Origin: Stenotrophomonas maltophilia
Lineage (GTDB): Bacteria; Pseudomonadota; Gammaproteobacteria; Xanthomonadales; Xanthomonadaceae
Direction: 5' to 3'
DNA length: 64,000 nt
Assembly (NCBI RefSeq): GCF_900186865.1
Contig: NZ_LT906480.1
Span: 948,001-1,012,000 of the forward strand
Shown: piece by piece, positions 39,903-48,562 of the stretch
Numbering within the stretch: the first letter of the stretch is position 1
Layout: each line of letters opens with the position of its first letter
The notes under the pieces: generated by a model
What the model was told of the DNA's origin: nothing
Databases searched by the model: none
Seen by the model: only the letters and a program-made list of their open reading frames with translations
Program-made: the position numbers and the translations under genes

Positions 39903-40907
39903 ATGACGCAGAAAATTACGGTCATCCGCGGCGACGGCATTGGCCCGGAAATCATGGACGCCACCCTGTTCGTGCTCGACCAGCTCAAGACTGGCCTGGA
40001 GTACGAAGACGCCGACGCCGGCCTGGTGGCCCTGGAAAAGCACGGCGACCTGATGCCGGCGGTGACCCTGGAATCGATCGCGCGCAACAAGGTCGCGCTG
40101 AAGAGCCCGCTGACCACCCCGGTCGGTGGTGGCTTCACCTCGATCAACGTCAGCCTGCGCCGCCATTTCGACCTGTACGCCAACGTGCGTCCGGCCCACA
40201 CCTTCCCGAACACCAAGTCGCGCTTCGACAACGTCGACCTGATCACCGTTCGTGAGAACACCGAGGGTGCCTACCTGGCCGAAGGCCAGGAAGTGTCGGC
40301 CGACGGCGAGACCGCCTTCTCCGGCACCCGCATCACCCGCAAGGGCTCCGAGCGCATCGTGCGCTACGCCTTCGAGCTGGCCAAGAGTACCGGCCGCAAG
40401 AAGGTCACCGCTGTGCACAAGGCCAACATCATCAAGTCGACCTCGGGCCTGTTCCTGAACGTCGCCCGTGAAGTGGCCGCGCAGTACCCGGAGATCGAGT
40501 TCCAGGAAATGATCGTCGACAACTGCTGCATGCAGCTGGTGATGCGTCCGGAACAGTTCGACGTGATCGTTACGACCAACCTGTTCGGCGACATCATCTC
40601 CGACCTGTGCGCCGGCCTGGTCGGCGGCCTGGGCCTGGCCCCGGGTGCCAACATCGGCAAGGAGGCGGCGATCTTCGAAGCCGTGCACGGCACCGCGCCG
40701 GACATCGCCGGCCAGGGCAAGGCCAATCCGTGCGCGCTGCTGCTGGCAGCCGCGCAGATGCTGGACCATATCGGCCAGCCGGAAAACGCCGAGCGCCTGC
40801 GCAAGGCCATCGTGGCTACCATGGAAGCCAAGGATTCGCTGACCGGCGACCTGGGCGGTACCGGCACCACCATGAGCTTCGCCCAGGCCATCGCCAGCCG
40901 CCTGTAA
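39903..40907 (+). CDS. icd: Isocitrate dehydrogenase, NAD-type
   Basis: Oxidative decarboxylation of isocitrate in the TCA cycle. At 334 residues it belongs to the short isocitrate/isopropylmalate dehydrogenase group often NAD-dependent, unlike the 416-residue E. coli NADP enzyme. Motifs: VIRGDGIGPEIMDA at the N-terminus, substrate loop SINVSLRRHFDLYANVRP, RENTEGAYLAEG, KANIIKSTSGLFL, the metal site DIISDLCAGLVGGLG and HGTAPDIAGQGKANP. Cofactor choice is inferred from group membership. Homoisocitrate or tartrate activity cannot be ruled out. Confidence 0.9.
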   Translation: MTQKITVIRGDGIGPEIMDATLFVLDQLKTGLEYEDADAGLVALEKHGDLMPAVTLESIARNKVALKSPLTTPVGGGFTSINVSLRRHFDLYANVRPAHTFPNTKSRFDNVDLITVRENTEGAYLAEGQEVSADGETAFSGTRITRKGSERIVRYAFELAKSTGRKKVTAVHKANIIKSTSGLFLNVAREVAAQYPEIEFQEMIVDNCCMQLVMRPEQFDVIVTTNLFGDIISDLCAGLVGGLGLAPGANIGKEAAIFEAVHGTAPDIAGQGKANPCALLLAAAQMLDHIGQPENAERLRKAIVATMEAKDSLTGDLGGTGTTMSFAQAIASRL

Positions 40908-40937
40908 GCGGCGGTCGACCTCGGTTGGATCCACAGC

Positions 40938-40966
40938 GGGGCGCCTTCGGGCGCCCCGTTGCGTTG
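40938..40966 (+). terminator. Terminator of icd
   Basis: GGGGCGCCTTCGGGCGCCCC followed by GTTGCGTTG, about 30 bp after the stop; the T-run is weak. Confidence 0.65.
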
Positions 40967-40976
40967 TGGGCTGACT

Positions 40977-41042
40977 GGTAGATCCACGCCATGCGTGGAT
41001 GGCGTGGCTTTGGTCCTCAGCCACCCATGGGGTGGCTCTACA
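40977..41042. repeat. SMAG-type variants with ATCCACGC cores
   Basis: GTAG-headed ATCCACGCCATGCGTGGAT at 40978-41000 and a reverse-oriented copy, GCCACCCATGGGGTGGCTC, ending CTAC-like near 41041. Variants of the same core occur at 45563-45585 and 59692-59714. Confidence 0.7.
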
Positions 41043-41151
41043 GGGGGTTGTCTGTGCGTAGCTCGCACAGATCATGTGCTGTTGCACGGCTGGTTCGTGC
41101 GCCATCCGCTCCGCATCCTGTGCCCACTTTCCACTGCACAGGAGTCGCTCC

Positions 41152-41895
41152 ATGAATCTCACCGCCTTCGGCCTGGCCAGCCTGATCGGCATGGCCGCCA
41201 CCACTCCGGTCGCTGCCGCCGAGCCGGCCCATCCCACCATCCGCCATATGGCGGGCGCGCCGGTCGCGACCTCGCTGGATGCGGCGAAGACCGCCGTGCT
41301 GGTGATCGACTTCCAGAACGAGTACTTCGATGCCAAGGCCGCGCCGGGCTTTGCCGGTGGTCGCATGGTCATTCCCGATGGCGTGGCCGCGCTGCGGCAG
41401 GCCCAGCGCGTGGTGCAGTTCGCCGATACCCATGGCATCCGCGTGATCCACGTGCAGCACGTGTTGCCGGCCGGCGCGCCGCTGTTCGCACAGGGCAGCG
41501 TCAATGCCGACTTCCATCGCGACCTGCTGCCGCGCAAGGGTGAGACCGTGGTGCAGAAGGACAACGTCAGCGTGTTCGCTGGCAACTCGGCCGCGGTGCT
41601 CGACACGGTGCTGAGGGATGCCGGCATCGACACCCTGATCGTCACCGGCCTGCAGACCCATGCCTGTGTGGCCGGTGCTGCGCGCGACGCGGCGGCGGCG
41701 CCACGCGGCTACCGGGTAATCGTATCGTCCGATGCCAGCGCCAGCCGCGACCTGGACCTGGCCGGTGGCCAGCGCATCGATCATCGCGCGCTGCATGACG
41801 CCTCGCTGGCGCAGATCGAAGACGCCTTCGGTAATGTCATGAGTACCGACGCGATCCTGGCGTTGCCGGTGCGCAAGACCGGCAACGGCGCTTGA
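41152..41895 (+). CDS. Exported isochorismatase-family hydrolase
   Basis: A 247-residue cysteine hydrolase. ATG 41152 follows AGGAG and encodes a signal peptide (MNLTAFGLASLIGMAATTP to AAAEP), unusual since most family members are cytosolic. The catalytic triad is visible: Asp in AVLVIDFQNEYF, Lys in VVQKDNVSVF, and Cys in GLQTHACVAGAARDA. It could hydrolyse an amide, such as a nicotinamide-like compound, in the periplasm; substrate unknown. A LysR regulator and a TauE/SafE permease follow on the same strand. Confidence 0.87.
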   Translation: MNLTAFGLASLIGMAATTPVAAAEPAHPTIRHMAGAPVATSLDAAKTAVLVIDFQNEYFDAKAAPGFAGGRMVIPDGVAALRQAQRVVQFADTHGIRVIHVQHVLPAGAPLFAQGSVNADFHRDLLPRKGETVVQKDNVSVFAGNSAAVLDTVLRDAGIDTLIVTGLQTHACVAGAARDAAAAPRGYRVIVSSDASASRDLDLAGGQRIDHRALHDASLAQIEDAFGNVMSTDAILALPVRKTGNGA

Positions 41896-41948
41896 TAAGC
41901 TGGCGGGGCCCGCATGCCGTGGGCCCCGCCACGTGGAGCCACTTGCCG

Positions 41949-42857
41949 ATGGATCACTTCGCCGCCCTGCGTGCGCTGCGCGCCATCGTCGACGTAGGCA
42001 GCTTCACTGCTGCTGCCGAACGCGTGGGGACCACCCACTCGGCAATGTCACGGCAACTGCGGCAGCTGGAAGAGCATCTGCAGGTGCGACTGCTCGATCG
42101 CAACAGCCGCCGGCTGTCACTGACCGAAGCCGGTCGCGACTACTACCGCGAGGCGGCAGCGCTGCTGGATCGCCTGCAGGAAGCGGATGATCGCGTGCGT
42201 GCCGGTCAGGCGCAGCCCAGTGGCATCGTGCGGATCAGCGTGCCGCAGGTGGTGGCCAGCCAGGAGCTGCCGCATTGGCTACCGTCGTTCCTGCAGCGCT
42301 ATCCGCAGGTCGCGCTTGACCTGTCGGCCGATGATCAACTGGTCGATGTCGTCGGTGGTGGCTTCGACCTGGCGCTGCGTATCGCGGCCTCGTTGCCGGA
42401 CAGCCAGCTGGTTGCGCGCGAACTGGCCAGTTGCCCGCGCATCCTGGTCGCGGCGCCGGCCTACCTGGCGCGTCATGGCCTGCCGCGTCAGGCATCGGAT
42501 CTTGCGCAGCACACGCTGCTGGGCTTCAGTCCCACGCCGTCAATGCCGCCCTGGCAGTTGCAGGGGCCGCGCGGTGCCAGTGCGAGCGTCGAGGCCGGGC
42601 AACGCCTGCGGGTGGATGCGACGCCAGCGTTGTACGCCGCCGCGCTGGCTGGCATGGGCATCAGCCTGTTTACTGCGCTGACCGTGCAGGAGGACCTGCG
42701 TGCCGGCCGCCTGATCCGTGTGCTGCCTGCCTGGCACGCCGGACAGCGGCGCTACTTCGCGCTGTATCCGCATGCGCGGGCATTGGCGCCGAAGGTGCGC
42801 GCGCTGGTCGAGCACCTTGCGGCGCACTACGCTGCACAGGTGGGCGCGGCAGGGTAG
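41949..42857 (+). CDS. LysR-family transcriptional regulator
   Basis: A 302-residue regulator. N-terminal winged helix-turn-helix: MDHFAALRALRAIVDVGSFT and ERVGTTHSAMSRQLRQLEEH, then the effector-binding domain from about residue 88 (GIVRISVPQVVASQELPHWL). It falls in the CrgA-like LysR group. ATG 41949 has GGAG twelve bases upstream; TTG 41943 is a possible alternative. It lies 53 bp after the hydrolase and 25 bp before the permease on the same strand, so the three may form one unit. Confidence 0.9.
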   Translation: MDHFAALRALRAIVDVGSFTAAAERVGTTHSAMSRQLRQLEEHLQVRLLDRNSRRLSLTEAGRDYYREAAALLDRLQEADDRVRAGQAQPSGIVRISVPQVVASQELPHWLPSFLQRYPQVALDLSADDQLVDVVGGGFDLALRIAASLPDSQLVARELASCPRILVAAPAYLARHGLPRQASDLAQHTLLGFSPTPSMPPWQLQGPRGASASVEAGQRLRVDATPALYAAALAGMGISLFTALTVQEDLRAGRLIRVLPAWHAGQRRYFALYPHARALAPKVRALVEHLAAHYAAQVGAAG

Positions 42858-42882
42858 TCGCGCGACAGCAACCGAGGTGGTG

Positions 42883-43632
42883 ATGGAGTCGGTGTATCTG
42901 CTGGTCGCGCTGGGCGCGATCGTCGCCGGATTCGTGCAGGGCCTGTCCGGCTTCGCCTTCGGCATGGTGGCCGTGTCGTTCTGGGCGTGGGGGCTGGAAC
43001 CACGTTTGGCGGCGACGCTGTCGGTGTTTGGTGCGCTGGTCGGGCAGCTGGTCGCGGTGTTCACCGTGCGCCGCGGATTCAACCTGCGCCTGCTGCTGCC
43101 GTTCGTGCTGGGCGGGCTGGCCGGCATTCCGCTGGGCGTGATGGTGCTGCCACAGCTGGACATGGACTGGTTCAAGGCGCTGCTGGGCGGCTTCCTGGCG
43201 CTGTGGTGCCCGGTGATGCTGATGGCGCGCTCGTTGCCTCCGGTCCGCGTCGGCGGCCGTATCGGTGATGCGATTGCCGGCATGGCCGGTGGCGTGCTCA
43301 GTGGCATCGGCGGCTTTGCCGGGCCGGTGCCGACGTTGTGGAGCACCCTGCGGGGCTTCGGCAAGGACGAACAGCGCGCGGTCATCCAGAACTTCAACTT
43401 GGCAATGCTGGCGGTGACCATGGCCACCTATGTCGGCAGTGGCCTGGTGAGCCGACAGATGTTGCCGTACTTCGCCATCGTGGCACCGGCCATGCTGGTG
43501 CCGACCCTGCTGGGTGCGCGGGTCTACATCGGCATCAGCGAGGCGCGCTTCCGGCAGGTCGTGCTGGGCCTGCTGACCGCATCAGGCATCGCGTTGCTGG
43601 CGTCGTCGCTGCCGGTGCTGCTGGCGCGCTGA
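42883..43632 (+). CDS. TauE/SafE (TSUP) family permease
   Basis: A 249-residue inner-membrane permease of the sulfite exporter TauE/SafE family with about eight helices. The two repeated halves start with GFVQGLSGFAFGMVAVSFWA and GMAGGVLSGIGGFAGPVPT, the twin glycine-rich motifs of the family. ATG 42883 follows CGAGG. Known relatives export small organic anions or sulfite; the LysR and hydrolase genes upstream suggest a product or substrate of the hydrolase. Confidence 0.88.
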   Translation: MESVYLLVALGAIVAGFVQGLSGFAFGMVAVSFWAWGLEPRLAATLSVFGALVGQLVAVFTVRRGFNLRLLLPFVLGGLAGIPLGVMVLPQLDMDWFKALLGGFLALWCPVMLMARSLPPVRVGGRIGDAIAGMAGGVLSGIGGFAGPVPTLWSTLRGFGKDEQRAVIQNFNLAMLAVTMATYVGSGLVSRQMLPYFAIVAPAMLVPTLLGARVYIGISEARFRQVVLGLLTASGIALLASSLPVLLAR

Positions 43633-43642
43633 GGGAGGAACG

Positions 43643-43670
43643 AAAAAGGGCGCCACGAAGGGCGCCCTTT
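43643..43670. terminator. Bidirectional terminator
   Basis: AAAAAGGGCGCC, loop ACGAA, GGGCGCCCTTT between the permease and the convergent Bax-inhibitor gene. Confidence 0.85.
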
Positions 43671-43692
43671 GTCGTCTATTGCATGTTCCGGC

Positions 43693-44451
43693 TCAGCGCT
43701 GCTGGATCTTCGACAGCAGGCGCAGGAATTCAATGTACAGCCAGACCAGGGTCACCATCAGGCCGAATGCGCCATACCACTCCATGTACTTCGGTGCACG
43801 CTGGGCAACACCGGTCTCGATGAAGTCGAAGTCCAGCACCAGATTCAGCGCGGCCACGACCACCACGAACAGGCTGAAGGCGATGCCCAGCCAGCTGGAG
43901 TCATGGATCACCGGCACGTCGATGTTGAAGAAGCCCAGCACGAACGACGCCAGGTAGAGCAGGGCGATGCCGCCGGTGGCCGCGACCACGCCCATCTTGA
44001 AGTTCTCGGTGGCCTTGATCAGGCCGCTGCGGTACGCGAACAGCAGCGCGAACAGAGTGCCGAAGGTCAGCAGCACGGCCTGGAAGACGATGCCCGGGAA
44101 CTTGGCGTTGAACACGGCCGAGATGGCGCCGAGGAACAGGCCCTCCACCAGCGCGTACATCGGCGCGGTGACCGGCGACCATTCCTTCTTGAAGACGGTG
44201 ATCAGCGCCAGCACCAGGCCGCCGATGGCGCCGCCCATGGCATACAGCCTGGCACCGGGCAAAACCTGACCGTAGTCGTCGATGGTCTGGTTCCAGGCGA
44301 AAGCGGCCGTCAGCACGGTCAACAGCAGCAGGAAGCCGGTCTTGTTGACGGTGCCGTTGAGGGTCATTGCCTGGTCGGGGCTGGTCACCACCGAGCCACT
44401 GGCGAGGTCGAGGAAGGTGGACTCGGAAAGAGCCGGGTTGCCGCTGCGCAT
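43693..44451 (-). CDS. Bax inhibitor-1/YccA family membrane protein
   Basis: A 252-residue protein with seven hydrophobic helices, the fold of BI-1/YccA/YetJ calcium-leak channels. Features: MTLNGTVNKTGFLLLLTVLT, GLFLGAISAVFNAKFPGIV and the C-terminal pair near DFDFIETGVAQRAPKYMEWY, the acidic residues of which form the pH-sensing site in YetJ. In E. coli YccA modulates FtsH; nothing here tests that. It stands alone next to a tRNA cluster. Confidence 0.9.
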   Translation of the reverse strand: MRSGNPALSESTFLDLASGSVVTSPDQAMTLNGTVNKTGFLLLLTVLTAAFAWNQTIDDYGQVLPGARLYAMGGAIGGLVLALITVFKKEWSPVTAPMYALVEGLFLGAISAVFNAKFPGIVFQAVLLTFGTLFALLFAYRSGLIKATENFKMGVVAATGGIALLYLASFVLGFFNIDVPVIHDSSWLGIAFSLFVVVVAALNLVLDFDFIETGVAQRAPKYMEWYGAFGLMVTLVWLYIEFLRLLSKIQQR

Positions 44452-44631
44452 ACGCGTTCTCCGTGCGAATGAGGGTCAGGACGGCCATCCGGCCGATGGG
44501 CGTGAGCATAGCCGATGACTGCTTTCGGCGTTGTGGCAGGCACTGGATCTGCGCATCCTGCGTTGACAGTTCCCAATGCGCTTGGCGACAATGACCAACT
44601 CCCCGGGCGTGGCCCGAGGGGATTGCAAGAC

Positions 44632-44708
44632 CGGGGTATAGCGCAGTCTGGTAGCGCGCCTGCTTTGGGAGCAGGATGTCGGGGGTTCGAATCCCTCTAC
44701 CCCGACCA
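44632..44708 (+). tRNA. tRNA-Pro(TGG)
   Basis: Acceptor CGGGGTA pairs with TACCCCG; anticodon loop TTTGGGA gives TGG; T-arm GGGGGTTCGAATCCCTC; encoded CCA. 77 nt. Confidence 0.97.
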
Positions 44709-44747
44709 ATCCCACATCACGTCGGATTGGACACCGTTCCGGTTCGG

Positions 44748-44824
44748 GCGCCCGTAGCTCAACTGGATAGAGCACCGGCCTTCTAAGCCGGCGGTTACAG
44801 GTTCGATTCCTGTCGGGCGCGCCA
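44748..44824 (+). tRNA. tRNA-Arg(TCT)
   Basis: Acceptor GCGCCCG with CGGGCGC; anticodon loop CTTCTAA gives TCT; T-arm ACAGGTTCGATTCCTGT; encoded CCA. 77 nt. Confidence 0.97.
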
Positions 44825-44996
44825 TTGGCGAGCACCGGGATCGCATCGGCGGATGTGAAGAAGTGCTTGCAAAAGCGCAAGGACTCCACCAGAATATCGG
44901 ACTCGCTTCGGCGGACCGCAACTTCGGTGACAGTCCCCAGGCAATGTTCAAGGTTCCGGCGTCAGTGGTATCGGCGATGGAGCGAAAGTTTCAGTG

Positions 44997-45073
44997 GTGG
45001 CTGTAGCTCAGTTGGTTAGAGTACCGGATTGTGATTCCGGTGGTCGGGGGTTCGAATCCCCTCAGCCACCCCA
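44997..45073 (+). tRNA. tRNA-His(GTG)
   Basis: Acceptor GTGGCTG with CAGCCAC, an extra G at 44996 opposite the C discriminator as in all tRNA-His; anticodon loop TTGTGAT gives GTG; encoded CCA. Confidence 0.97.
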
Positions 45074-45107
45074 CTGTTTCAACCGTATCGGCGCAGCCGG
45101 AGCGGTA

Positions 45108-45135
45108 TTGCAATAAACAGAATGCACGTTACAAT
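45108..45135 (+). promoter_or_regulatory. Promoter of the first tRNA-Lys gene
   Basis: TTGCAA (45108-45113), 16 bp, TACAAT (45130-45135), ending 17 bp before the tRNA. Confidence 0.6.
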
Positions 45136-45152
45136 GTGCGTCTGAGTTTCAC

Positions 45153-45228
45153 GGGCCGTTAGCTCAGTTGGTAGAGCAGTTGACTCTTAATCAATAGGTC
45201 CAAGGTTCGAATCCTTGACGGCCCACCA
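45153..45228 (+). tRNA. tRNA-Lys(CTT), copy 1
   Basis: Acceptor GGGCCGT with ACGGCCC; anticodon loop CTCTTAA gives CTT; encoded CCA. 76 nt. Confidence 0.97.
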
Positions 45229-45237
45229 AGACAGAAG

Positions 45238-45265
45238 CCACCTGGTACGCCAGGTGGCTTTTTTC
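45238..45265 (+). terminator. Terminator after tRNA-Lys copy 1
   Basis: GCCACCTGGTACGCCAGGTG GC followed by TTTTTTCTT. Confidence 0.9.
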
Positions 45266-45380
45266 TTATAAGTGTGACCCCGTCATTTCCATGGATCACG
45301 CGCTGAAGCGCTCCGCCTGGCGGGGTTCTGCAGCGGCAGCGGGACTGCGGCGCTGGTTTTAACGATGTTGAAAAAAGTGC

Positions 45381-45410
45381 TTGCACCCACCGAGCGGATC
45401 GGGTCATAAT
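45381..45410 (+). promoter_or_regulatory. Promoter of the second tRNA-Lys gene
   Basis: TTGCAC (45381-45386), 18 bp, CATAAT (45405-45410), with TTGAAAAAAGTG immediately upstream at 45368-45379. Confidence 0.65.
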
Positions 45411-45425
45411 TCGCGCCCCGATTTC

Positions 45426-45501
45426 GGGCTGTTAGCTCAGTTGGTAGAGCAGTTGACTCTTAATCAATAGGTCCAAGGTTCGAATCCTTGACAGCCCACC
45501 A
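45426..45501 (+). tRNA. tRNA-Lys(CTT), copy 2
   Basis: Identical to copy 1 except that one acceptor-stem pair is T-A instead of C-G (GGGCTGT with ACAGCCC). 76 nt with CCA. Confidence 0.97.
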
Positions 45502-45508
45502 GACGAAA

Positions 45509-45539
45509 GCCACTTGGTTCGCCAAGTGGCTTTTTTCTT
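45509..45539 (+). terminator. Terminator after tRNA-Lys copy 2
   Basis: GCCACTTGGTTCGCCAAGTG GC followed by TTTTTTCTTG. Confidence 0.9.
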
Positions 45540-45721
45540 GCCTGTTTGCCGGGTTGCGCTTCATCCACGCATGGCGCGGATCTACTGAAGCGGTGCTGAA
45601 ACCAGGGGCATGTGCGTCATCAGTGTTCTCAATGCTGTGCGCTGCTTCTCACCGCATTGCCTCTTTCATCGCACCCAATGGATCTTCCGCGCCGAGGGCG
45701 CATGTACGAAGGAAGAAGCTG

Positions 45722-46021
45722 ATGACCGATATCAACCGACTGTCCCGGATGGCGTGGGTTCCTTTCGCGTTGCTGGCGCTGGTGGCCTGCGCACCTGGCA
45801 GTGACCCGGCGAAGACGGTCGAGCGCGATGCGGGCACCGGGGCCGTTCGGGCGCGCCCGATCGCGGGAGTCGCGCAGCCGGCATCGCTGGCGGAGGGTGG
45901 GGCCGCCAGCGAGGCTGTGGACCTGCGTCGCACCGATGATGGTGGCGTGGACAGCCGCAAGGTGGATGCGGCTGGGCAGGGCGCTGACGCATCTGCGCCT
46001 CCTGCCGCGGCGAAACACTGA
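45722..46021 (+). CDS. Small putative lipoprotein
   Basis: A 99-residue protein with a hydrophobic start and lipobox FALLALVACAPGSD, so Cys23 would be lipidated. ATG 45722 is preceded by AAGGAAGAAG. The remainder is low-complexity, rich in Ala, Gly, Asp and charged residues (SEAVDLRRTDDGGVDSRK), with no recognisable domain, and ends AKH. It lies alone between tRNA genes. Likely a real exported protein of unknown role. Confidence 0.65.
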   Translation: MTDINRLSRMAWVPFALLALVACAPGSDPAKTVERDAGTGAVRARPIAGVAQPASLAEGGAASEAVDLRRTDDGGVDSRKVDAAGQGADASAPPAAAKH

Positions 46022-46160
46022 GTCGCTGCCGTCCCGAACGGTCGCCTGACTTTCGGGACGGCCTTTGGCGCGGACGATGTGCCCGCCTGTCATGTTCAGT
46101 TTTGTGCAGGCCTTCCGATTCCAGCCGGCGCCTGCGACAATGAACGCCTGTGCCGGCCAC

Positions 46161-46245
<85 letters not shown>

Positions 46246-46436
46246 GTGCCGGCCTGTCCCCCGCCCTGATCGGGCCCCGCTGCCCCCCCTTGACCGGCAC
46301 GCGCTGGCAGTGCAGGCCGAATTGGGCGAAACTAAAGGGCTGCGGCAAGCAGGCGCGTCCCAGACGTCGTGTCCTTACAACCGTTTCATCCCAATCATCG
46401 AGCCGGGGGCGTGGGCCACCGGTGGCAGGAGTCAAC

Positions 46437-47732
46437 ATGCAAGCTTCGATCGAATCCACCGGCAACCTGGAACGCCGCCTGAGCTTCTCGCTGCCGGAAG
46501 ACCGTCTGCAGAGCCACATCGTCGGCCGCCTGGGCGAAATCGCCCGTACCACCCGCATCAAGGGTTTCCGTCCGGGCAAGGTGCCGGCCAAGGTGATCGA
46601 GCAGCGCTTCGGCGCGCAGGTCCGTGGCGAGGCGCTGGACGGCCTGCTGCGCGAAACCTTCGACGCGGCCGTGCGCGAGCACGATCTGCGCATCGTCGGC
46701 AGCCCGCGCATCGACAAGGGCGACGAGGGTGAATTCTCCTTCGTGGCCACCGTGGAAGTGGTGCCGGACTTCGGCGACATCGACGTCAGCAAGCTGACTG
46801 TCGTGCGCCACACCGCCGAGATCACCGACGCCGACATCGACCAGATGATCGAGAACCTGCAGAACCAGCGTCGTACCTGGGCCCCGGTCAGCCGTGGCGC
46901 GCAGGACGGTGACCTGGTCGCGGTGGAAACCTGGTCGCAGGCCGGTGAAGAGCGCCTGTCGGCCGAAGGCACCGAGAAGGGTTCGATCGTGCTCGGCCAG
47001 GGCATGATGTTCGAGACCATTGAAAAGGGCCTGGTCGGCCTGGCCAAGGGCGAAGAGAAGACCCTGGACGTCGAGTTCCCGGCTGACTGGCGCGTGCCGG
47101 TGCTGGCCGGCAAGACCGTGCAGGTCACCGTCAAGGTCGCCGAAGTGTCCGAGCCGGTCGTGCCGGCGGTCGACGAAGCCTTCATCAAGAGCTTTGGCGT
47201 GAAGGGCGGCGACGTGGAGCAGTTCCGCAGCGACATCCGCGCCAACCTGGAGCGCGAGCTGAAGGGCGCGCTGATGAACCGCCTGCGCCGCGAAGTGGGC
47301 GAGCAGCTGATCGCCGCCTATTCCTCGGTGGAAATGCCGCCGCGCCTGGTCGAGAACGAAGCCCGTGCCATGCTGGCCCAGCAGGTCGAGCAGATCCGCC
47401 GCAACGGCCAGAACGTCGGCGAGATCCCGGCCGATGCCCACGAAGGCTTCAAGGAAGCGGCCGCCAAGCGCGTGCTGGTCGGCCTGCTGGTCGGTGAAGT
47501 GGCCCGCATCAACGACCTGCGCCTGGAAGCCAAGCGCCTGAACGAAACGATGCGTCTGATCGCTTCGACCTACGAAGAGCCGGAGCAGGTCATTGAGATG
47601 TACCGCAACGACCCCCAGCTGATGTCTGGCCTGCAGAACCGTGTGATGGAAGAGCAGGTGATCGACTGGATCGCCGAGCGTGCCCAGCACACCGAAGAGA
47701 AGCTGTCGTTCCAGGACGCGATCCGCCAGTAA
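46437..47732 (+). CDS. tig: Trigger factor
   Basis: Ribosome-bound chaperone and prolyl isomerase for nascent chains. The 431 residues match E. coli (432). N-terminal ribosome-binding signature [17 protein letters not shown] near residues 42-58; middle FKBP-like domain from about 150 ([14 protein letters not shown]); C-terminal helical arms. ATG 46437 follows CAGGAG and starts [20 protein letters not shown], the family N-terminus. First gene of the tig-clpP-clpX-lon-hupB-ppiD block. Confidence 0.97.
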   Translation: MQASIESTGNLERRLSFSLPEDRLQSHIVGRLGEIARTTRIKGFRPGKVPAKVIEQRFGAQVRGEALDGLLRETFDAAVREHDLRIVGSPRIDKGDEGEFSFVATVEVVPDFGDIDVSKLTVVRHTAEITDADIDQMIENLQNQRRTWAPVSRGAQDGDLVAVETWSQAGEERLSAEGTEKGSIVLGQGMMFETIEKGLVGLAKGEEKTLDVEFPADWRVPVLAGKTVQVTVKVAEVSEPVVPAVDEAFIKSFGVKGGDVEQFRSDIRANLERELKGALMNRLRREVGEQLIAAYSSVEMPPRLVENEARAMLAQQVEQIRRNGQNVGEIPADAHEGFKEAAAKRVLVGLLVGEVARINDLRLEAKRLNETMRLIASTYEEPEQVIEMYRNDPQLMSGLQNRVMEEQVIDWIAERAQHTEEKLSFQDAIRQ

Positions 47733-47753
47733 GCCCGGGCGGATCACCGGATG

Positions 47754-47784
47754 CCCCGCGCCTTTGCCGGCGCGGGGTTGTTGC
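47754..47784 (+). terminator. Hairpin between tig and clpP
   Basis: CCCCGCGCCTTTGCCGGCGC GGGG followed by TTGTTGCC; the T-run is weak, so partial termination is likely. Confidence 0.6.
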
Positions 47785-47809
47785 CCCCCCAAGATAGGTA
47801 CCTCACGTA

Positions 47810-48436
47810 ATGGACAACCGAACCAAAGCCCTGAACCTGGTTCCGATGGTGGTCGAGCAGACCAGCCGCGGCGAGCGTGCCTACGACATCTATTCGCGCC
47901 TGTTGAAGGAGCGCCTGATCTTCCTCGTGGGCCCGATCGACGATCACATGGCCAACGTGGTGGTGGCGCAGTTGCTGTTCCTGGAATCGGAAAACCCGGA
48001 AAAGGACATCAACATCTACATCAACTCGCCGGGTGGCGTGGTCACCGCCGGCATGGCGATCTACGACACCATGCAGTACATCAAGCCGAATGTGAGCACC
48101 ACCTGCATCGGCCAGGCTGCCTCGATGGGTGCCCTGCTGCTGGCCGCGGGCGAAGCCGACAAGCGCTATGCGCTGCCGAACTCGCGCGTGATGATCCACC
48201 AGCCGCTGGGTGGCTACCAGGGCCAGGCCACCGACATCGACATCCACGCGCGTGAGATCCTGACCCTGCGTTCGCGCCTGAACGAGGTGCTGGCCAAGCA
48301 CACCGGCCAGTCGCTGGAGACGATCGCCCGCGACACCGAGCGCGACAACTTCAAGAGCGCCTTCGAGGCGCAGGCCTACGGTCTGGTCGACCAGGTCCTG
48401 GAGCGTCGTCCGGATGAGTCGATCCAGGCCGGTTGA
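47810..48436 (+). CDS. clpP: ATP-dependent Clp protease proteolytic subunit
   Basis: Serine protease barrel that works with ClpX or ClpA. 208 residues. Catalytic triad by position: Ser105 in [15 protein letters not shown], His130 in [11 protein letters not shown], Asp179 in [12 protein letters not shown], each six below the E. coli numbering (111, 136, 185). The propeptide is short. It lies 126 bp before clpX on the same strand. Confidence 0.98.
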   Translation: MDNRTKALNLVPMVVEQTSRGERAYDIYSRLLKERLIFLVGPIDDHMANVVVAQLLFLESENPEKDINIYINSPGGVVTAGMAIYDTMQYIKPNVSTTCIGQAASMGALLLAAGEADKRYALPNSRVMIHQPLGGYQGQATDIDIHAREILTLRSRLNEVLAKHTGQSLETIARDTERDNFKSAFEAQAYGLVDQVLERRPDESIQAG

Positions 48437-48562
48437 CCGGCCTTCACGGGGCCATGGAGGCCTCGTTCCTGCAGGGTCGGGCGGGACTGGTGTCCCCTCG
48501 GCCCTGTGCTATTCTCGAATCGAACCCCCGTTCAGCGGGTGGGGTAACTGGGTAAGCGAAGC

